Origin: Psychromonas sp. Urea-02u-13
GTDB lineage: Bacteria > Pseudomonadota > Gammaproteobacteria > Enterobacterales > Psychromonadaceae
Assembly: GCF_002835995.1 (NCBI RefSeq)
Contig: NZ_PJBZ01000035.1
Coordinates: 31,500 to 95,499, forward strand
DNA: 64,000 nucleotides
Direction: 5' to 3'
This document shows positions 56,614-64,000 of this stretch, in pieces. How positions within the stretch are numbered: position 1 is the first letter of the stretch; the number at the start of each line of letters is the position of its first letter. A program made the translations under genes and the position numbers. The notes beneath the pieces are model-generated. The model was not told the origin of the DNA. It saw only the letters and a list, made by a program, of their open reading frames with translations, and did no database searches.

Positions 56614-57110
56614 CTAAAATGAAATACGCGCTCCCACTGTCCAACTATAATCAGTATTGTTAATACCATAATAAGTACCATTGGGGCTAAAAGCAGATAT
56701 TTTTGCATACGGGTAAAGATGAAAAATAGAACGCATAGTTCCCGTCGTTAGCTCCCATTCACTGGCTTGCCCTTGGTTAAAGTCAACCATATCAGACTTA
56801 TCTTGCGCATAATGATACTCAAACTTACCGATCACATAAGCATGTTTAAAGTACTTAGCAGTGGCAAAATAAGCCGAATATTTATTAGCATCATCCACCG
56901 TCAACCAGGTAAAACCATTGCGAACAAATTCACTCGTTAAACCAAATTTAACAGAGTAGTCATAAAAAAGCGGGTTGCTGATAGCTCAATCAGGTGCGTT
57001 TCAGTTTTAACACCATCAACACCCGCCAAATCGTCCAGTCATCATGCTGACTATATTCATAATAAGACCCTAACTTCCATTTAAAATCTAACGATGCCTG
57101 CCAATCCCTG
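56614..57110 (-). pseudogene. Frameshifted outer-membrane protein remnant
   Basis: The open part (96 codons from a TTG, 56614-56904) ends TDYSWTVGARISF, with alternating beta strands and a terminal phenylalanine typical of outer-membrane barrels. The same protein continues upstream in other frames: GLTSEFVRNGFTW directly before it, then VKTETHLIELSATR after a shift at the six-T run (+ strand A run 56963-56968, one base short), then GSYYEYSQHDDWTIW after a second shift near 57025. No start or signal peptide remains. Family unknown; porin-like. Confidence 0.7.
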
Positions 57111-57422
57111 CAGAACTATTTGTTAGACAGTATTATGAATATTCGCAGCACGCGGATCTAATAACGATTACTTATTTAGATAATAAGCAGTGCTTATTCC
57201 CGAGGATTTTATCCTATGGAGATACGTGAAATGGGTCATTAAGATAAAAAGTAAGTGAGCGTTTTAATCACGTTGGAGGCTTACTGAAAACATCGGAGGG
57301 TCTAAATAAAAAAACCTGCAAGGGCAGGTTTAATGAGGATTGTTAGCCAGGTTTTCTGCCTCTACGAAGAGGAGTTTTCATTTATTGATACCTAGTATTT
57401 TTATCTTGGAAGATAAGAATAG
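57111..57422. other. Intergenic region with small palindromes and terminator
   Basis: About 310 bases without an ORF. It holds a 17-base palindrome at 57182-57198 (AATAAGCA and TGCTTATT around one base) and, at 57309-57332, the yggL terminator. Nothing else is evident. Confidence 0.4.
57309..57332 (-). terminator. Terminator of yggL
   Basis: AAACCTGC and GCAGGTTT pair perfectly around a 4-base loop; on the minus strand the stem is followed by a T run. It lies about 90 bases after the yggL stop. Confidence 0.82.
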
Positions 57423-57767
57423 TTAGAAGTCGTAGTTGGCATCTACTAAATCACTGACTTCGACACTTTGAATGACAGGTTTGCTTTCTAACCAAGTGGA
57501 GATAACATTACGATCATCTTCTGAAGCTGAACCATAGCGCTCATTTGAACTAATGAAAGCTTCAAACTCATCAACTCCCCCACCGCCTTCGACGACCAAA
57601 TTTCTCGACTCGATAAAATCAACCATCTCATCTAAAAATGCATCGAAACTGTTCTCATCAAAATCAGCAAAAGTAATGGTGATTTCAAACCCATAAACAG
57701 AAAACTCATCAATGTATAATTTTTTACGAAGTCTACGGCTTCTTTTTATAGTCTGATTGCTACTCAT
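57423..57767 (-). CDS. yggL: YggL-family (DUF469) 50S ribosome-associated protein
   Basis: About 114 residues: SRRLRKKLYIDEFSVYGFEI is nearly the E. coli YggL N-terminus, and the glycine-rich turn VVEGGGGVDEFEAFI follows. YggL binds the 50S subunit near the ribosomal stalk base. I start it at 57767, where AAGGAAAT lies 6-8 bases before ATG; the frame runs 12 codons further upstream without support. The C-terminus ends DLVDANYDF. Confidence 0.88.
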   Translation of the reverse strand: MSSNQTIKRSRRLRKKLYIDEFSVYGFEITITFADFDENSFDAFLDEMVDFIESRNLVVEGGGGVDEFEAFISSNERYGSASEDDRNVISTWLESKPVIQSVEVSDLVDANYDF

Positions 57768-58188
57768 GCATTTATTTCCTTTTTCAAATAACCGATTCAA
57801 CAATGATGTGTATCACCACTATATCAGCTGAGGTTTTATAATTTAGCCTTTCAGGGCATATTATGGGGCTTTACTACAAAAAATGCAGGGAAATGGCATC
57901 GTTAAATTGATATTTCAAACAAGTGCTTAACACAGTAACGTACACCGGTTAACGATGTCGCACTAAATGCGCAAGCAGGCACTCAAACACCCACTAATAA
58001 GTAAAACGTAAACTTGATCGTCACAGCAAAACTTAACGCTAATCGCATTCTCAATTAACTAGACTCAATATTAAAGACTTAAGCCCATTCGTTTTTTTTC
58101 ACTTCATTATCGCTACCTGGGCTACGTAATGACAAGCCTTTAGTGCTAACCTGAAATATCCATATTAACCATTAGAAATAAGCGACCA
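57768..58188. other. Intergenic region before the sensor kinase
   Basis: About 420 AT-rich bases between divergent yggL and the two-component system. No ORF above 60 codons and no clear palindrome. The promoters of both genes should lie here; I cannot place them with confidence. Confidence 0.35.
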
Positions 58189-59832
58189 ATGGAAAAAAAA
58201 CATTTTTTAAAATGGAGTAATCTCAGTTTCAGACGTCGCTTATTAGTGGTGATGTCTTTTTCTGGGTTAATACAATTATTGATTTTATCTGTTGCCGGTT
58301 TTGCCTATTTGCAACATTGGGAAGCACGTGACAGTGGTGAAACCGCCTTAGGTGTCGCTAAACTGTTGGCAGCAACACCTATGGTTATTAATGCATTAGA
58401 AAGCAAAGAACCGGCATTAATAGAAAATAAAATTGAGGCATTACGCAGTGCCATTAAGGCCGCATTTATTGTTGTCGGTGATAAAAATGGCATTCGTTAT
58501 TCTCATCCAATTAGTAACCGTATTGGTAAAAAAATGCAGGGGGGGGACAATATTAGAGCATTAACTCAAGGCATCTCTTATGTCTCCTATGCAAAAGGTT
58601 CGCTAGGTAACTCCGTACGCGGAAAAACACCTATTTATAATGCTTCCGGCAATATTATCGGCGTTGTCTCTGTCGGTTACCTGGTCACCACCATTGATGA
58701 AAAAGTGCACCATTTCTTGTTCTTTTTAATTGCCATGGCGCTCTTAGTGGTGGTGGCAAACGCTGTTATTTCTAGTTTTACGGCGCGTCGCTTTCAACAT
58801 GCCATTTTAGGCTTCGAACCAGAAGAATTTGGCCGACTTTATATGGAGTTGCAGGTAACGTTAAGCACCATAAAAGAAGGCATTATTAGTATTGATAAAA
58901 ATAGTAATATCACTGCAATTAATCAAAGTGCTTGCCAGATTTTAAATCTAAAAACAGAAAAAGTTTTAAATAAAAACCTACAAAGCATGCTGCCAGAAAG
59001 CGATTTAACTGATATTTTATTAACCAACATTGAAGAAAATGATGTTGATACCATTCTTAATGGCCAGGCCATTATTGCCAATAGAAAACTAATTATTGTA
59101 GAGGGTGAAGTGGTGGGTGCAGTGTCTAGTTTCCGTCTTAGGGATGAAATTACCGAACTGACCAAGCAACTATCGCAAATTCGAGAATATGCCGATCTTT
59201 TACGATCACAGACGCATGAACATCGAAATAAATTAAATACCATTAGTGGCTTAATTCAACTGGGTAAAACCGCGGAAGTACTACGCTTAATTGGTCAAGA
59301 AACAGAGCACTATCAACATCTTATTCAATTTTTACGTGAAGCGATTGCAGAACCCATTATTGCGGGTGTGTTATTAGGCAAGAGTGAAAGAGCCAGAGAA
59401 CTAGGCTTAGTATTGGAGATGGATGAGGGTTCGCGCTTACAGAAATTGCCAGACCATATGCGTGCGGAGGACCTAGTCACTATTTTAGGTAACTTTATCG
59501 ACAATGCATTTGATGCTTGTTTTTCTGTCGAATCATTAAATAAAAAGGCTAAAAAAGTGTCTATTAGCATCAGCGATTATGGGCCAGAAATTATCATTGA
59601 AGTGGACGATAATGGCTGTGGTTTACCTGAAAAATTAAAGCAAATAGCACTGATTAAAAAAGGTGTTTCAAGTAAAACAGGCAAAAATCGTGGTGTAGGT
59701 TTATTTTTGGTAAATCAAATTATTAATCAATATAAAGGCCAATTGATCATGGAAAGTAATGATGATCAAGGGGCCAGAATAACCGCCTATTTACCTAAAA
59801 TATTTAATAAAGGTTTAACAGATGATAAATAA
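58189..59832 (+). CDS. DcuS/CitA-family sensor histidine kinase
   Basis: A 547-residue sensor. Helix 1 (about 19-41) and helix 2 (about 175-197) flank a periplasmic PAS-like domain; RYSHP at 103-107 and the VRGKTPIY block at 143-150 correspond to the R-x-x-H and arginine sites that bind carboxylates in DcuS/CitA. A cytoplasmic PAS domain (about 215-310) precedes the dimerisation box with phospho-histidine H343 (THEHRNKLNTISGLIQL) and an ATPase domain (NFIDNAFDA, DNGCGLPEKL, GVGLFLVNQI). It likely senses a C4-dicarboxylate, citrate or a tricarboxylate. It overlaps the response regulator by 11 bases. Confidence 0.92.
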   Translation: MEKKHFLKWSNLSFRRRLLVVMSFSGLIQLLILSVAGFAYLQHWEARDSGETALGVAKLLAATPMVINALESKEPALIENKIEALRSAIKAAFIVVGDKNGIRYSHPISNRIGKKMQGGDNIRALTQGISYVSYAKGSLGNSVRGKTPIYNASGNIIGVVSVGYLVTTIDEKVHHFLFFLIAMALLVVVANAVISSFTARRFQHAILGFEPEEFGRLYMELQVTLSTIKEGIISIDKNSNITAINQSACQILNLKTEKVLNKNLQSMLPESDLTDILLTNIEENDVDTILNGQAIIANRKLIIVEGEVVGAVSSFRLRDEITELTKQLSQIREYADLLRSQTHEHRNKLNTISGLIQLGKTAEVLRLIGQETEHYQHLIQFLREAIAEPIIAGVLLGKSERARELGLVLEMDEGSRLQKLPDHMRAEDLVTILGNFIDNAFDACFSVESLNKKAKKVSISISDYGPEIIIEVDDNGCGLPEKLKQIALIKKGVSSKTGKNRGVGLFLVNQIINQYKGQLIMESNDDQGARITAYLPKIFNKGLTDDK

Positions 59833-60514
59833 GCAAATTATTAAAGTGTTAATCATTGAAGATGACTTAGGCATTGCCGAAATTCATCGTCGTAATTTAA
59901 TGAAAATAGATGGTTTTGAAGCAATTGGTATCGCTGCGAGTAAAAATGAAGCGGAGACATTATTAGATGTATTAGCACCCGATTTATTATTACTTGATCT
60001 CTATTTACCCGATGGAAATGGGTTAGATATATTAAGGTATCTGAGGCAAAAAGAGCAGGCTTGCGATGTGATTTTAATTACTGCAGATAGAGAAGTGGAG
60101 ACATTACAACAGGCGATGCGTGGTGGTGTTGTCGACTATTTACTTAAACCTGTTGTGTTCTCACGCTTAGAAGAAGCACTTAATAAATACCTAAAACAAA
60201 AAAATAAATTAGGCAGTATTGATGATTTAGACCAGAGCCTAGTTGACTCGATGATATTTAACGCAAGCAATAATACGTCAGCAGGAGCAAGACTGCCTAA
60301 AGGCATTGATAAAGTAACGCTAGACAAAGTACGGTCACTGTTTGTTGATCAATCAAAGCTCACCGCAGATAAAGCGGGTGAACTGATCGGCGCGAGTCGT
60401 ACAACCGCAAGAAGATACCTTGAGCACCTGATCACTTCCGGTGAATTACAGGCTGATTTGAATTATGGCACCGTAGGCAGACCTGAAAGAACCTATATAA
60501 AAGCAAAGGCATAA
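59822..60514 (+). CDS. CitB/DcuR-family response regulator
   Basis: A 230-residue regulator. The receiver domain has the acidic pair E13-D14/D15, phospho-acceptor D59 (LLLLDLYLPDGNG), ITAD and the lysine in LLKPVVF. The C-terminal half has a CitT-type helix-turn-helix (LTADKAGELIGASRTTARRY). It is phosphorylated by the upstream kinase and should activate carboxylate uptake genes, most plausibly the convergent tctCBA. A strong terminator follows. Confidence 0.93.
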   Translation: MINKQIIKVLIIEDDLGIAEIHRRNLMKIDGFEAIGIAASKNEAETLLDVLAPDLLLLDLYLPDGNGLDILRYLRQKEQACDVILITADREVETLQQAMRGGVVDYLLKPVVFSRLEEALNKYLKQKNKLGSIDDLDQSLVDSMIFNASNNTSAGARLPKGIDKVTLDKVRSLFVDQSKLTADKAGELIGASRTTARRYLEHLITSGELQADLNYGTVGRPERTYIKAKA

Positions 60515-60556
60515 TAGGTATTAATCTTGATAGGCTGAGCAATTAATTGAGCACAT

Positions 60557-60585
60557 AAAAAAACAGCGCTGATGCGCTGTTTTTT
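60557..60585. terminator. Strong bidirectional terminator between the regulator and tctA
   Basis: AAAAAACAGCGC and GCGCTGTTTTTT pair perfectly around a TGAT loop. It lies between convergent transcripts and has T runs on both strands. Confidence 0.9.
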
Positions 60586-60665
60586 ATGATCACCATATTA
60601 TTTTTCTGACCCAAGGCTATTTTTTAAGAGCGCGATATAAACACAGCTCTAAAAACATCGTTGGA

Positions 60666-62192
60666 TTAATTACTTTCCGGTGCAGCCAATGGGCGATTGC
60701 GATACTTGTTCAACACAGTCAATATAAGTGGCGTAACAATAACTAATACTGCGATCACTGAGAATGAAAAAGTAATCGGACGTTCCCATAAAAAGCTTAA
60801 ATCACCGTCACTTATCATCAACGATCTACGTAAGTTTTCTTCCATTAACCCGCCTAAAATAAAACCTAATAATAAGGGTGCTAACGGGAAATTAGCGAGC
60901 CTTAAGAATATCGCCGCAATCGCGATAGCAATCATAATAAACACATCAATCGTATTAAATGAAACTAAATAAACACCGGTGATTGAAAAGAAGATAACCA
61001 TAGGCAGTAATACCGTACGTGGCACCGCAAGTAACTTAGAAATATAAGGAATGAGGGGTAAGTTCAACACCATCAACACGATATTACCAATATACATTGA
61101 GATAATCACAGACCAAAAAATTTCAGGGTTATCCACAAATAATCTTGGACCCGGTTGCACCCCATAGGAGATTAACGCACCTAACATGATCGCAGTGGTA
61201 CCTGATCCAGGAATACCTAATGTTAATAACGGAACAAAAGAACCACTTGATGCTGCATTATTTGCCGACTCTGGTGCAACAACACCACGCATACTACCTT
61301 TACCAAATTCTGCACGTTTATCTTTAGGGGCAATATTTCGCTCCATGCCATAACTTAAAAAGGCGGCTATCGTTGCACCTGCACCGGGTAATACGCCAAC
61401 AAAAAAACCTAAAATAGATGAACGAATTGATACCGGTGCTAACTCTTTAAATTCTTCCTTAGTAATTTTCATGCTGCCCAGATCAGTCACCGACATGTCA
61501 GAATCTGTTTCTTTTTCTGGTTTCAAAATACCCATTAATGTTTCACCCAACGCAAAGGTTGCCATAGCCAATAGTAAGAAGCTAAAACCATCCATTAAAT
61601 CCGTTAAACCAAAAGTGAAACGTTCAACACCGATACCTTTATCGATACCAACCGTTGCTAGCATTAACCCTAATATTGTCATCATCCATGCTTTAACGAC
61701 CTGTCCTTTACCGGCAAAAGCTGCAACTGCCGATAAACCCACTAACATCAATGCAAAGTAATCTGAAGATTGAAAGCTTAACGATACCTTGGCGAGTGCA
61801 GGCGCTGCAATTAACAACATAATGGCAGAGAGTGTGCCACCGGTAAAAGAGGAATAAGCAGCCAGTGCTAATGCTTTCCCTGCTTGGCCTTTTTGCGCCA
61901 TGGGGTAACCATCAAACGCAGTTACAACCGTGGAAGAACAACCAGGCGCATTAATTAATATTGAAGAGGTAGAGCCTCCAAATACCGCGCCATAATAGAC
62001 ACCAGCCATTAGAATCATGCCTGAAGATGGCTCTAAGCCATAGGTAATCGGTATCATTAGAGCAATCGCTGAAATAGGTCCAAGGCCAGGTAACATACCA
62101 ATAAAGGTACCCACAAAACAGCCAACGACAACCCACATCAAATTGACGGGTAATACGGCTGTTGATAAGCCAATTAAAATTCCATCTAACAT
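60666..62192 (-). CDS. tctA: Tripartite tricarboxylate transporter, large permease TctA
   Basis: A 508-residue permease with about 12 membrane helices. The TctA signature GTFIGMLPGLGPISAIALMI occurs near residue 28 and is repeated as GFFVGVLPGAGATIAAFLSY in the second half, with GIPGSGTTAIMLGAL late. With TctB and the periplasmic TctC it imports citrate or related acids using an ion gradient. It is the last gene of tctCBA, 10 bases after tctB. Confidence 0.96.
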   Translation of the reverse strand: MLDGILIGLSTAVLPVNLMWVVVGCFVGTFIGMLPGLGPISAIALMIPITYGLEPSSGMILMAGVYYGAVFGGSTSSILINAPGCSSTVVTAFDGYPMAQKGQAGKALALAAYSSFTGGTLSAIMLLIAAPALAKVSLSFQSSDYFALMLVGLSAVAAFAGKGQVVKAWMMTILGLMLATVGIDKGIGVERFTFGLTDLMDGFSFLLLAMATFALGETLMGILKPEKETDSDMSVTDLGSMKITKEEFKELAPVSIRSSILGFFVGVLPGAGATIAAFLSYGMERNIAPKDKRAEFGKGSMRGVVAPESANNAASSGSFVPLLTLGIPGSGTTAIMLGALISYGVQPGPRLFVDNPEIFWSVIISMYIGNIVLMVLNLPLIPYISKLLAVPRTVLLPMVIFFSITGVYLVSFNTIDVFIMIAIAIAAIFLRLANFPLAPLLLGFILGGLMEENLRRSLMISDGDLSFLWERPITFSFSVIAVLVIVTPLILTVLNKYRNRPLAAPESN

Positions 62193-62202
62193 AAATTATT
62201 TC

Positions 62203-62682
62203 CTATAGACTTAAGAACAGGTAACCCGGCTCAAGATAAATATCGAGCACTTTGGTTAATAACAACCAAAAAGCCGTAACAAATGGGAATGACGCCCCAA
62301 ATAAGATAGATTTTCTTCGTTCGCCTAACGCCCAGAAACCAGCCAATAAAAACAGGCTGGTTGCCAATACAAAACCAAGCCATGTCAAACCAAAACCATA
62401 AGCAATCATCAATACAACAAAAGTAATTAACAATCGCCAATCAAAGCCAATCACCGCGCCACTTTTTTCATCTGGCTGTGCCATTGCAATTAACAATAAA
62501 GATAAAAAAATCCCCGCACTGGTTAACATCCAAGGCAATGTACGAGCAGTAAAAGCTTCGTATTCATCACCAGGAAAAAGAGGAATTAAGGTCGTCTGAT
62601 AACCGTAAGTTAAGCAAAAAATCAAAAAGATTAATCCACCGACACGATCACGACATAATAGAGATTCAGATTTTAACTGCAT
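62203..62682 (-). CDS. tctB: Tripartite tricarboxylate transporter, small subunit TctB
   Basis: A 159-residue protein with four predicted membrane helices (DRVGGLIFLIFCLTYGYQTT, LPWMLTSAGIFLSLLLIAMA and two more). This is the usual TctB (DUF1468) form. Sequence is weakly conserved in the family; the identification rests mainly on its position between tctC and tctA and its helix count. Confidence 0.92.
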   Translation of the reverse strand: MQLKSESLLCRDRVGGLIFLIFCLTYGYQTTLIPLFPGDEYEAFTARTLPWMLTSAGIFLSLLLIAMAQPDEKSGAVIGFDWRLLITFVVLMIAYGFGLTWLGFVLATSLFLLAGFWALGERRKSILFGASFPFVTAFWLLLTKVLDIYLEPGYLFLSL

Positions 62683-62823
62683 GAGATACTCCAGAGAGTC
62701 TAAAGTTAGAGGGGCCCACTGTGATATATTCTTATTTAAACGTGGTTTATCAAAAATGAATATTACAGTGGCTTATCTGACTAATATCCATGCTTCGGTA
62801 TTAGTCAGATAACGGTCAAATGA

Positions 62824-63804
62824 TTATTTTAAAAAGCCTAGCTCACGCATTAGGTCGCCCACTTGCTTCTCTTGATCTTCTAAAAAATTGTAGAACGCTA
62901 CATCAGCTTTATAGTTATCAATCCAACCATTACGGTCACGAACGGTAACCCATTGATCAGTCTTATACATTGCTTTAAATGCCTTATTCCAGGCAGCCAC
63001 TTTCTCTTTACTTGCACCGGGTGCAGCAAAGAAACCACGCCAGTTAGCAAAGACAGTATTGTTACCCATTTCTGTTAACGTAGGTACATTGGGAGCAGCC
63101 GCTAAACGCTCAGGCGCAGTAATAGCAATAATACGAACCTGTCCACTTTTAGACATTTCTAAGACTTCACCAAGACCTGTTGATAAAAGCGGTGTTTCAC
63201 CAGAAAGTAGTGCGGCCATTGCCTTACCACCCGCATCATAGGCAATGTAACGTACTTTACGCGCATCAAAACCTTCCCCTTTAAAAGCAGCTGCTACCAC
63301 TAAATGGTCCATGCTACCGCGTGCAGATCCGCCTGCAATTTTCACTTTTTTAGGATTGACTTTAAAAGCGGCAACCACTTGTTTCCAGTCTTTGTACGGA
63401 GAATCAGCGGCAACCACGATAGCGCCATAATCGGCAATCATAGAAGCAACAGGGGTTAAATCACGAAAGGATTGCGGAAAAATTCCACTAAGAGAACGAA
63501 TGACTATCGGGGTTGAATTAACCATTAAGGTATCTTGTTGACGATCAGCCGTTTCGATTAAATGCGCAATAGCCTTGCCACCACCACCACCAGAAAGATT
63601 TTGATATGAGACTTGATTAACTAAGTCTTCTTTCATTAATACACTGCCTATACCACGAGCCGTTCCGTCCCAACCTCCACCTGCGCCACCAGGAATAACA
63701 AAATGTATTTTTTCTAGATCTGCAGCAAATGCTGTACTTGCAAAAGTGGCAATACTTGCCGCTAAAATTGAAGAGGTAATACACTTTTTAACATTATTGA
63801 GCAT
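62824..63804 (-). CDS. tctC: Tripartite tricarboxylate transporter substrate-binding protein TctC
   Basis: A 326-residue periplasmic binding protein with a signal peptide (about residues 1-27, cleaved after STAFA-A). The Bug/TctC features are IHFVIPGGAGGGWDGTARGI, then NLSGGGGGKAIAHLI and VAAFKVNPKKVKIAGGSARG. It captures the acid and hands it to TctA/B. AAAGGAATATTT precedes the ATG. First gene of tctCBA; 140 bases separate it from tctB. The promoter lies in the last 196 bases of the window. Confidence 0.95.
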   Translation of the reverse strand: MLNNVKKCITSSILAASIATFASTAFAADLEKIHFVIPGGAGGGWDGTARGIGSVLMKEDLVNQVSYQNLSGGGGGKAIAHLIETADRQQDTLMVNSTPIVIRSLSGIFPQSFRDLTPVASMIADYGAIVVAADSPYKDWKQVVAAFKVNPKKVKIAGGSARGSMDHLVVAAAFKGEGFDARKVRYIAYDAGGKAMAALLSGETPLLSTGLGEVLEMSKSGQVRIIAITAPERLAAAPNVPTLTEMGNNTVFANWRGFFAAPGASKEKVAAWNKAFKAMYKTDQWVTVRDRNGWIDNYKADVAFYNFLEDQEKQVGDLMRELGFLK

Positions 63805-64000
63805 AGTAAATATTCCTTTAATTATGACTTAGGCTTAATAAACAGATAGTTACAAAAAAACCAACTTGGATATAAAAAAAAAATCATCAGGTGGTTAGAT
63901 TCATAAAAATCTTAAAACGATTTATGTTGCAGAGATATTAATGTTAACGACAGCGCCTGACTAGTAATTGAGAATAATGAGAATTGAATATTTTAAGGCT
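63805..64000 (-). promoter_or_regulatory. tctCBA upstream region
   Basis: The last 196 bases contain no ORF and should hold the tctC promoter. A run of nine A residues lies on the plus strand near 63876-63884, and several AT-rich stretches could be -10 elements. I cannot identify the regulator site with confidence. Confidence 0.4.

Noticed and set aside
58189..63804. A new signalling system
   Set aside because: All five genes match well-known families (CitA/CitB-type system and Tct transporter), so the locus is not novel in kind.

Overview
The window looks like chromosomal DNA of an AT-rich marine gammaproteobacterium in the Psychromonas / Vibrio / Shewanella neighbourhood. This is inferred from the E. 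coli-like S10-spc-alpha ribosomal protein order, an OxyR with E. coli-type regulatory cysteines, TmcA, RsuA, MiaE, YqiJ-YqiK, Hcp-Hcr and a Na+/proline symporter. No database search was possible, so the genus is a guess. Nearly all of the window is core or ordinary accessory metabolism. I see no prophage, integron, CRISPR array, tRNA, rRNA or intact insertion sequence.

Layout. 1-1126: the end of a truncated gene followed by an Imm49-like immunity protein (a candidate toxin-immunity pair cut by the window edge). 1429-5103: a decayed oligopeptidase B remnant, a Bcr/CflA-type drug exporter, PutP and a tiny membrane ORF. 5171-9717: a CNNM-type membrane protein, an AsmA-like protein and RecG. 10011-14318: MiaE, the flotillin pair YqiK/YqiJ and a voltage-gated-type K+ channel. 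14362-19385: a peptide-ABC-transporter remnant, the oligopeptidase PepF, and the nitrosative-stress pair hcr/hcp. 19726-22270: an AraC-type regulator, a MATE exporter and a palindromic repeat element. 22280-27752: a DUF3482 GTPase with a DUF2868 partner split by an in-frame amber codon, TrmH, a SieB-like membrane protein and OxyR.

28046-41608 (minus strand) carries the S10, spc and alpha ribosomal operons, including rpoA, secY and a 37-residue rpmJ. Hairpin terminators and candidate promoters sit exactly at the two operon boundaries, so this looks like three transcription units. 41905-45113 (plus strand) holds tmcA, rsuA, an MGMT-like gene and a 49-residue peptide ORF. 45110-47648 is a thioredoxin-like gene overlapping an unusual acyltransferase / alpha-beta hydrolase fusion.

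48038-57767 is a mixed accessory stretch: a methyltransferase, a DUF1971 cupin, a FrnE-like DsbA, a Bfd-like ferredoxin, a flavin reductase, a two-domain SagB-type oxidoreductase with PhhB and ElaA, and an arsenite module (acr3-arsR with a clear palindromic operator). It also holds a winged-helix protein, a frameshifted outer-membrane protein and YggL. 58189-63804 is a DcuS/CitA-type two-component system convergent with a tctCBA tripartite tricarboxylate transporter; together they probably sense and import a di- or tricarboxylate.

A recurring theme is small-scale gene decay: the ptrB, dppF/oppF and outer-membrane-protein remnants, the amber-interrupted DUF2868 gene and possibly the ORF at 47708-47947. 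Several genes appear to use TTG or GTG starts supported by Shine-Dalgarno spacing. I found no convincing new multi-gene system. The most worthwhile leads are the acyltransferase-hydrolase fusion, the GTPase/DUF2868 pair, the palindromic element and the edge toxin-immunity candidate.
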